Positions 59,983-64,000 of a stretch of 64,000 bases of DNA are shown in pieces (within the stretch, counting starts at the first letter, position 1; the number at the start of each line of letters is the position of its first letter). Where the stretch lies: NCBI RefSeq assembly GCF_000190695.1, contig NZ_GL870929.1, forward strand, positions 1,831,249 to 1,895,248. Direction: 5' to 3'. This stretch comes from Kingella denitrificans ATCC 33394 (GTDB taxonomy: Bacteria > Pseudomonadota > Gammaproteobacteria > Burkholderiales > Neisseriaceae). The notes under the pieces were generated by a model, which saw nothing but the letters and a program-made list of their open reading frames with translations, had not been told where the DNA came from and did no database searches. The position numbers and the translations under genes were made by a program.

Positions 59983-61059
59983 ATGAAACCCAGTATATTA
60001 GACAAACTCCAAAACCTCGCCCACCGATTGGAAGAAGTGACCGCGCTTTTGGGTTCGCCCGAAGCCACGTCCGACATGGACAACTACCGCCGCCTCAACC
60101 AAGAGCACGCTGAGCTGACCCCGATTGTGGAAACCTACCGCGCCTATACCCAAGCCGAAAGCGATTTGGCGGAGGCGCAGGAAATGCTGTCCGACCCCGA
60201 AATGAAAGACTTTGCCGCCGAAGAAATCGAAGCGGCGAAAGCCAAAATCGAAATGCTGGATTTGGCACTGCAAAAGCTGCTGCTGCCCAAAGACGCGGAC
60301 GACGACAAAAACATCTTCATCGAAATCCGCGCGGGCACGGGTGGCGACGAAGCCGCGCTGTTTGCGGGCGATTTGCTGCGCATGTACAGCCGCTATGCCG
60401 AGCGCAACCGCTGGCAGACGGAAATCGTGTCCGCCAACGAAAGCGATTTGGGCGGCTATAAGGAAGTCATCGTGCGGCTGGTGGGCTTGGGCGCGTACAG
60501 CAAACTCAAATTCGAGAGCGGCGGCCACCGCGTGCAGCGCGTTCCCGCCACCGAAAGCCAAGGCCGCATCCACACCTCCGCCTGCACCGTGGCGGTGATG
60601 CCTGAAGCGGACGAATTGGCGAAAATCGAATTGAACGACAAGGATTTGCGCATCGACACCTTCCGTGCCAGCGGCGCGGGCGGGCAGCACATCAACAAAA
60701 CCGATTCCGCCGTCCGCATCACGCACCTGCCCACGGGATTGGTGGTGGAGTGCCAAGACGGCCGCAGCCAGCACACCAACAAGGAAAAAGCCCTGAAAGT
60801 GCTGGCGGCGCGGCTGAACGATATGCAGAAACGCGAAGCGCAGGCAAAAGAAGCGGCGGAACGCAAATCGCTCATCGGCAGCGGCGACCGCAGCGAGCGC
60901 ATCCGCACCTATAATTATCCGCAAGGCCGCGTCACCGACCACCGCATCAACCTGACGCTGCACAAGCTGGATTTTGTGATGGACGGCGACATGGAAGAGA
61001 TTACGGCCGCGCTAATGGCGGAACATCAGGCGGAACAACTGGCTGCAATGGGAGACTGA
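59983..61059 (+). CDS. prfA: Peptide chain release factor 1
   Basis: A 358-residue class I release factor that reads UAA and UAG. It has the tripeptide anticodon PAT in [10 protein letters not shown] (about residue 187), the peptidyl-tRNA hydrolysis loop [13 protein letters not shown] (GGQ, about 228) and the C-terminal [12 protein letters not shown]. It is a full-length RF1. The ATG at 59983 begins [19 protein letters not shown]. The upstream in-frame start runs through a DUS. It may be cotranscribed with the small membrane gene three bases downstream. Confidence 0.97.
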   Translation: MKPSILDKLQNLAHRLEEVTALLGSPEATSDMDNYRRLNQEHAELTPIVETYRAYTQAESDLAEAQEMLSDPEMKDFAAEEIEAAKAKIEMLDLALQKLLLPKDADDDKNIFIEIRAGTGGDEAALFAGDLLRMYSRYAERNRWQTEIVSANESDLGGYKEVIVRLVGLGAYSKLKFESGGHRVQRVPATESQGRIHTSACTVAVMPEADELAKIELNDKDLRIDTFRASGAGGQHINKTDSAVRITHLPTGLVVECQDGRSQHTNKEKALKVLAARLNDMQKREAQAKEAAERKSLIGSGDRSERIRTYNYPQGRVTDHRINLTLHKLDFVMDGDMEEITAALMAEHQAEQLAAMGD

Positions 61060-61062
61060 ATC

Positions 61063-61437
61063 ATGCAAGAAACGGCAAAATTATTCGGATTGGCATTCGG
61101 CGTATTGTTTTTGTGCGCTTTAATCGGCGGCATCGGCACGACGTTGCTGTTGCACACATCGTTTTCAGGCACGTTTTTGCGCACGCTGTATCTCGGCTTT
61201 TTCGGCGCGCTGCCGGTGGCGGTATTCCAAGGCCGCGCGGTTTTGGACGTGCAGTGGGGCAAATATCTGGCGCTGTTCGGCGTGATTGGCGGCGTGCTGT
61301 CGGTGCTGGTGTTCGGCTATATTGCCGTTTATTTGGATGTCCATCTCGGCTGGAAAATGGGCTTTCTGGAAGAAGCCGTGCTGCTGATGGTGCTGCCGTT
61401 CGGCGTGAATGCCTGGAAGCTGGCGCAGAAGAAATAA
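61063..61437 (+). CDS. Small four-helix membrane protein
   Basis: A 124-residue protein with four hydrophobic helices (about 5-30, 38-60, 66-92 and 98-118). It begins three bases after the prfA stop, so it is probably in the same operon. The family is not recognised. A DUS follows its stop. Confidence 0.7.
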   Translation: MQETAKLFGLAFGVLFLCALIGGIGTTLLLHTSFSGTFLRTLYLGFFGALPVAVFQGRAVLDVQWGKYLALFGVIGGVLSVLVFGYIAVYLDVHLGWKMGFLEEAVLLMVLPFGVNAWKLAQKK

Positions 61438-61484
61438 AGCAGCCTGCATATCAATCTGATTAACCATTATTGAAGGAATAATCC

Positions 61485-62216
61485 ATGAAAAAATCTTTGT
61501 CTGCCATCCTATTGCTGGCGCTGCTGCCCGTGCAGGCTGCTTTTGCCGAACCGCGTTCCGAAGTGGTGCGCGTGGACGTGCCGGCCAATAAAACGGCGCA
61601 AAACGGGCTACCGGCTGCAATGCAGCGCGAATTGGAGCGGGCGATGGTGCTGGTGCGCAACCACCAAACCGCAGAAGCCATGCCGCTGCTGAACCGCTTG
61701 GTCGGTCAGGCCGATGCCGAATTGCGCCGACACAAAAACGTCCGTGCGGCGGGCAACCGCGTGCATACGCTGCGCCTGCTGCTGGAAGCGGCCAACAGTG
61801 GCCGGGATACCGAAGTGGTGTCGTCCGAATGGCTGATGCCGCGTTATGTGCGTGCGTTTGCCCATGTGGAGCAGAAAAATTATGCAGCCGCGGCGGCGGA
61901 ATTGGACGCGGTGCTGGCGGTTGCGCCGTATGAGCCGCAATTTCTGGCCGAGCGCGGCCAGGTGGCCAATGCGATGAAGGATTTTGCCGCCGCCGAACGC
62001 ACATTCAAGCGTTTGCAGGAATCCGCCAAAACGCTGCCCGACCCAGCGCAGGCTGCTTTTTACCAAGGCGCGGCATTGCGCGGCTTGGGCTATGGGGCGG
62101 TGGAACGCGGACAATGGCAGGCGGCGGAACAATATTACCGCCAAGCCTTGCAGCTGAACCCGAACGACCGCGCGGCGCAAAACGAATTGCAGTTTGTGCG
62201 GCAGCACCGGCGGTAA
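61485..62216 (+). CDS. Secreted TPR-repeat protein
   Basis: A 243-residue protein with a Sec signal peptide (MKKSLSAILLLALLPVQAAFA-E) and helical TPR-like repeats (VRNHQTAEAMPLLNRLVGQADAEL..., FAHVEQKNYAAAAAELDAVLAVAP, ALRGLGYGAVERGQWQAAEQYYRQALQLNPN). It probably scaffolds envelope proteins. A DUS lies in the signal peptide (encoding VQAAF) and a near-DUS encodes AQAAFY near residue 187. The start is fixed by the signal peptide. The partner is unknown. Confidence 0.78.
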   Translation: MKKSLSAILLLALLPVQAAFAEPRSEVVRVDVPANKTAQNGLPAAMQRELERAMVLVRNHQTAEAMPLLNRLVGQADAELRRHKNVRAAGNRVHTLRLLLEAANSGRDTEVVSSEWLMPRYVRAFAHVEQKNYAAAAAELDAVLAVAPYEPQFLAERGQVANAMKDFAAAERTFKRLQESAKTLPDPAQAAFYQGAALRGLGYGAVERGQWQAAEQYYRQALQLNPNDRAAQNELQFVRQHRR

Positions 62217-62238
62217 TGTGCAGGCTGCCTGAGCCAGG

Positions 62239-62284
62239 AAAAAGCAGCCTGCACTTCCTAAATATCAGGGTGCAGGCTGCTTTC
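62239..62284. terminator. Inverted DUS pair between convergent genes
   Basis: AAAAAGCAGCCTGCAC and GTGCAGGCTGCTTTC pair between the TPR gene and the convergent secreted gene at 62292. Confidence 0.7.
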
Positions 62285-62291
62285 GGACGGG

Positions 62292-62798
62292 TTATTTCGG
62301 TTGTTGCGGCGAATTCAATTGCTGCCAATTATCGCGGATTCGTTGCAGCAAATCGGGTGCGTCTGCCAGCGTGTTTTCCAAAATGCCCCACATCTGCCGC
62401 TGCCGCGCCTCGGTGCGGTAAAGCTGCGTCAGGACGTAGGCATAATAGCCGACCGTGTCGAAATCGGCGGCGGGCGGTTGTTGGATTTTGCCGCTGTGGT
62501 AGTCCAAATTTTTAGGACAATTACTGCCTCCTGGTGCCATTATCCAGTGGATGAATAATTTGTTGTTATTACTGAGCCTTAGAGGCGGAACCGATACAGC
62601 TGATTTGCCGAGCTGATACCGTTGCAACAAAACTTGCGCCGATTGTTTGGCAAACTGATCAATGTGTGCTTCGTCTTCCTGATGTGTGCATAGGGCTGGA
62701 TCCACAATCCTATTAAAAAAATAGACCTCGCCATGTGCCAACGGCGCGCCAATCAGGCAGAGCATGGAAAACAGATACAGGGTTTTTTTCATCATCAT
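62292..62798 (-). CDS. Small secreted protein, tandem paralog 1
   Basis: A 168-residue protein with signal peptide MMMKKTLYLFSMLCLIGAPLAHG-E. The C-terminal 60 residues (PPAADFDTVGYYAYVLTQLYRTEARQRQMWGILENTLADAPDLLQRI...) are identical to those of the next gene, while the middle differs. Three consecutive ATG codons follow AAGGAG; the second or third has the better spacing. Family unknown. The sharp change from identical to diverged parts suggests gene conversion at the 3' end. Confidence 0.7.
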   Translation of the reverse strand: MMMKKTLYLFSMLCLIGAPLAHGEVYFFNRIVDPALCTHQEDEAHIDQFAKQSAQVLLQRYQLGKSAVSVPPLRLSNNNKLFIHWIMAPGGSNCPKNLDYHSGKIQQPPAADFDTVGYYAYVLTQLYRTEARQRQMWGILENTLADAPDLLQRIRDNWQQLNSPQQPK

Positions 62799-62855
62799 GA
62801 CTCCTTATTGAGTGTCATTGATAGGGCAGTGAAGTGCAGGCTGCTTTCGGACGGA

Positions 62856-63347
62856 TTATTTCGGTTGTTGCGGCGAATTTAATTGCTGCCAGTTGTCGCG
62901 GATACGTTGCAGCAAATCGGGCGCGTCTGCCAACGTGTTTTCCAAAATGCCCCACATTTGCCGCTGCCGCGCTTCGGTGCGGTAAAGCTGTGTCAGGACG
63001 TAGGCGTAATAGCCGACCGTGTCGAAATCGGCGGCGGGCGGTTGTTGGATTTTGCCGTTGTGTTGGCTTAAACTGTTAGAACAGAATCCCTTTCTCGCAT
63101 CCAGCCAATGGCTGAAAAACCTATTTATGTTTAACGGCGAAGACGGTGCGGGCAATGTGCCGGCTTGTTGCTGCTGCAATAAGAATTGCGCTGCCTGTTC
63201 GGTAAATCGGTCAATGGGGGCTTCGTCTTCTGCGCGTTTGCAAAAATCCGAGTTTGTGATTCCGGAAAAAATAACGATCTCGCCATGTGCCAACGGCGCG
63301 CCAGTCAGGCAGAGCAGGGAAAATAGATACAGGGTTTTTTTCATCAT
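62856..63347 (-). CDS. Small secreted protein, tandem paralog 2
   Basis: A 163-residue paralog of the gene downstream, with signal MMKKTLYLFSLLCLTGAPLAHG-E, a diverged middle (IDRFTEQAAQFLLQQQQAGTLPAPSSPLNINRFFSHWLD) and a shared C-terminal 60 residues. The start with GGAGAGACC upstream is used; the frame extends further but lacks a signal there. Both paralogs are on the minus strand and face the gene at 63424. Confidence 0.7.
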   Translation of the reverse strand: MMKKTLYLFSLLCLTGAPLAHGEIVIFSGITNSDFCKRAEDEAPIDRFTEQAAQFLLQQQQAGTLPAPSSPLNINRFFSHWLDARKGFCSNSLSQHNGKIQQPPAADFDTVGYYAYVLTQLYRTEARQRQMWGILENTLADAPDLLQRIRDNWQQLNSPQQPK

Positions 63348-63423
63348 GGTCTCTCCAATATTGGATATGTGAATTGACTGTATCATTTTTATCAATTTAT
63401 TTCAAAGAATTAGAGGTAAAATC

Positions 63424-63945
63424 ATGAACGACAACGAAATCAAAACTATGCTGGCGCGTTTGCAGCAAGATTTGTCCGACCCGTCCGCGCCAATGGCCGA
63501 ATGGACGCACGCCGAAGTTATCCCCTTGGACAAGCGTAAGAAAAACGTCAAAATACTCAACATGGGCTATTGGCTCGGTAATGCGGCAATGGTGGCGGGG
63601 AGCGCGTATTCTTGTCTGACCATATTTGCCGGCGCTACGTTCATGCAGCTGGTGCTCATCGGCTTGGTTTCTTTTTTGATATTGGCGAGTACTTTCAGCT
63701 GGTACAAATATGTGTTACCGGCCGTGCTGAAGCGCGAATATAAATTGACGCAATATAAAATGGATTTCAAAAAAGCAAAATTGGAAATTTGGCAGCGGGG
63801 CGAAAAAATTGCATACAAATTCCACCGTGCGAACATCACGCTGCCGCCGCTGCCCGTGCCTGAGGGGGACAAAGAGCAATACCGCTCGTTGTGCCAAAAG
63901 CTCCAACAGCAGATTCAATACCGCACGGGGTTTGCGTTCCGATAA
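63424..63945 (+). CDS. Two-helix membrane protein, unknown function
   Basis: A 173-residue protein with two membrane helices (about 48-68 and 72-95) and a charged, probably cytoplasmic C-terminal half (VLKREYKLTQYKMDFKKAKLEIWQRGEKIAYKFHR). An AGAGGTAAA ribosome site lies before the ATG. Family not recognised. A DUS follows its stop. Confidence 0.65.
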   Translation: MNDNEIKTMLARLQQDLSDPSAPMAEWTHAEVIPLDKRKKNVKILNMGYWLGNAAMVAGSAYSCLTIFAGATFMQLVLIGLVSFLILASTFSWYKYVLPAVLKREYKLTQYKMDFKKAKLEIWQRGEKIAYKFHRANITLPPLPVPEGDKEQYRSLCQKLQQQIQYRTGFAFR

Positions 63946-63973
63946 GCGCAAAAAGCAGCCTGCACTTTATAGA

Positions 63974-64000
63974 TGGGGCTGTACTAGATAACTAGGAAAA
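63974..64000. mobile_element. Possible terminal inverted repeat of an insertion sequence (cut by window edge)
   Basis: The sequence GGGGCTGTACTAGATAACTAG starts at 63974 and runs to the window end. It looks like the outer end of an IS1016/IS1595-type element as I recall such ends, but no transposase is in the window. Confidence 0.35.

Overview
This window reads as chromosome from a member of the Neisseriaceae, most likely a Kingella-type organism. The main reason is a 12-base word, AAGCAGCCTGCA or its complement TGCAGGCTGCTT. It occurs about 85 times by hand count, mostly in intergenic gaps and often as closely spaced inverted pairs. It is a DNA uptake sequence (DUS) dialect that I recall being described for Kingella. 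A few DUS of other Neisseriaceae dialects and four Correia-like 106-107 bp palindromic elements fit the same family. No rRNA, tRNA or CRISPR array was recognised.

Layout. 1-8.9 kb: the 5' part of tex, a membrane protein, a Slam outer-membrane gene with two tandem TbpB-like lipoprotein genes, a DMT-family protein, an FkpA/Mip-type lipoprotein isomerase and prmB. 9-16 kb: a hydrolase, small secreted proteins, galE, an NTF2-like protein, nagZ, an HNH nuclease and envelope hypotheticals. 16.3-23.8 kb: four secreted Sel1-repeat paralogs (7 to 18 repeats) separated by a shared intergenic repeat; a two-gene block sits between 65-bp direct repeats. 23.9-33.9 kb: mnmG, dusA, a UDG-like glycosylase, a CitMHS transporter, OsmC, an AlkD-like protein, an Imm63-like gene and an EamA exporter.

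34.1-37.1 kb is an AT-rich, DUS-free island holding a SIR2 gene overlapped by a HerA ATPase gene, a known phage-defence pair. HerA carries an in-frame amber codon. 37.5-48 kb is rich in electrophile, redox and alkylation stress genes: a carboxymuconolactone decarboxylase-like protein, a nitroreductase divergent from a MarR regulator, an SDR, an Ogt/Ada-like protein overlapping alkB, a DJ-1/PfpI protein, a LysR regulator, DODA, and an HxlR regulator divergent from a quinone-oxidoreductase-like gene. A 20-bp palindrome occurs twice between nitroreductase and marR and twice before the EamA exporter 5.5 kb away, so the three genes probably form one MarR regulon.

48-64 kb: an ABC-F ATPase, a run of small immunity-like and hypothetical genes, methyltransferases (three genes carry single-base deletions), sotB, prfA, a TPR protein and two tandem secreted paralogs. 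The last bases may be the edge of an insertion sequence.
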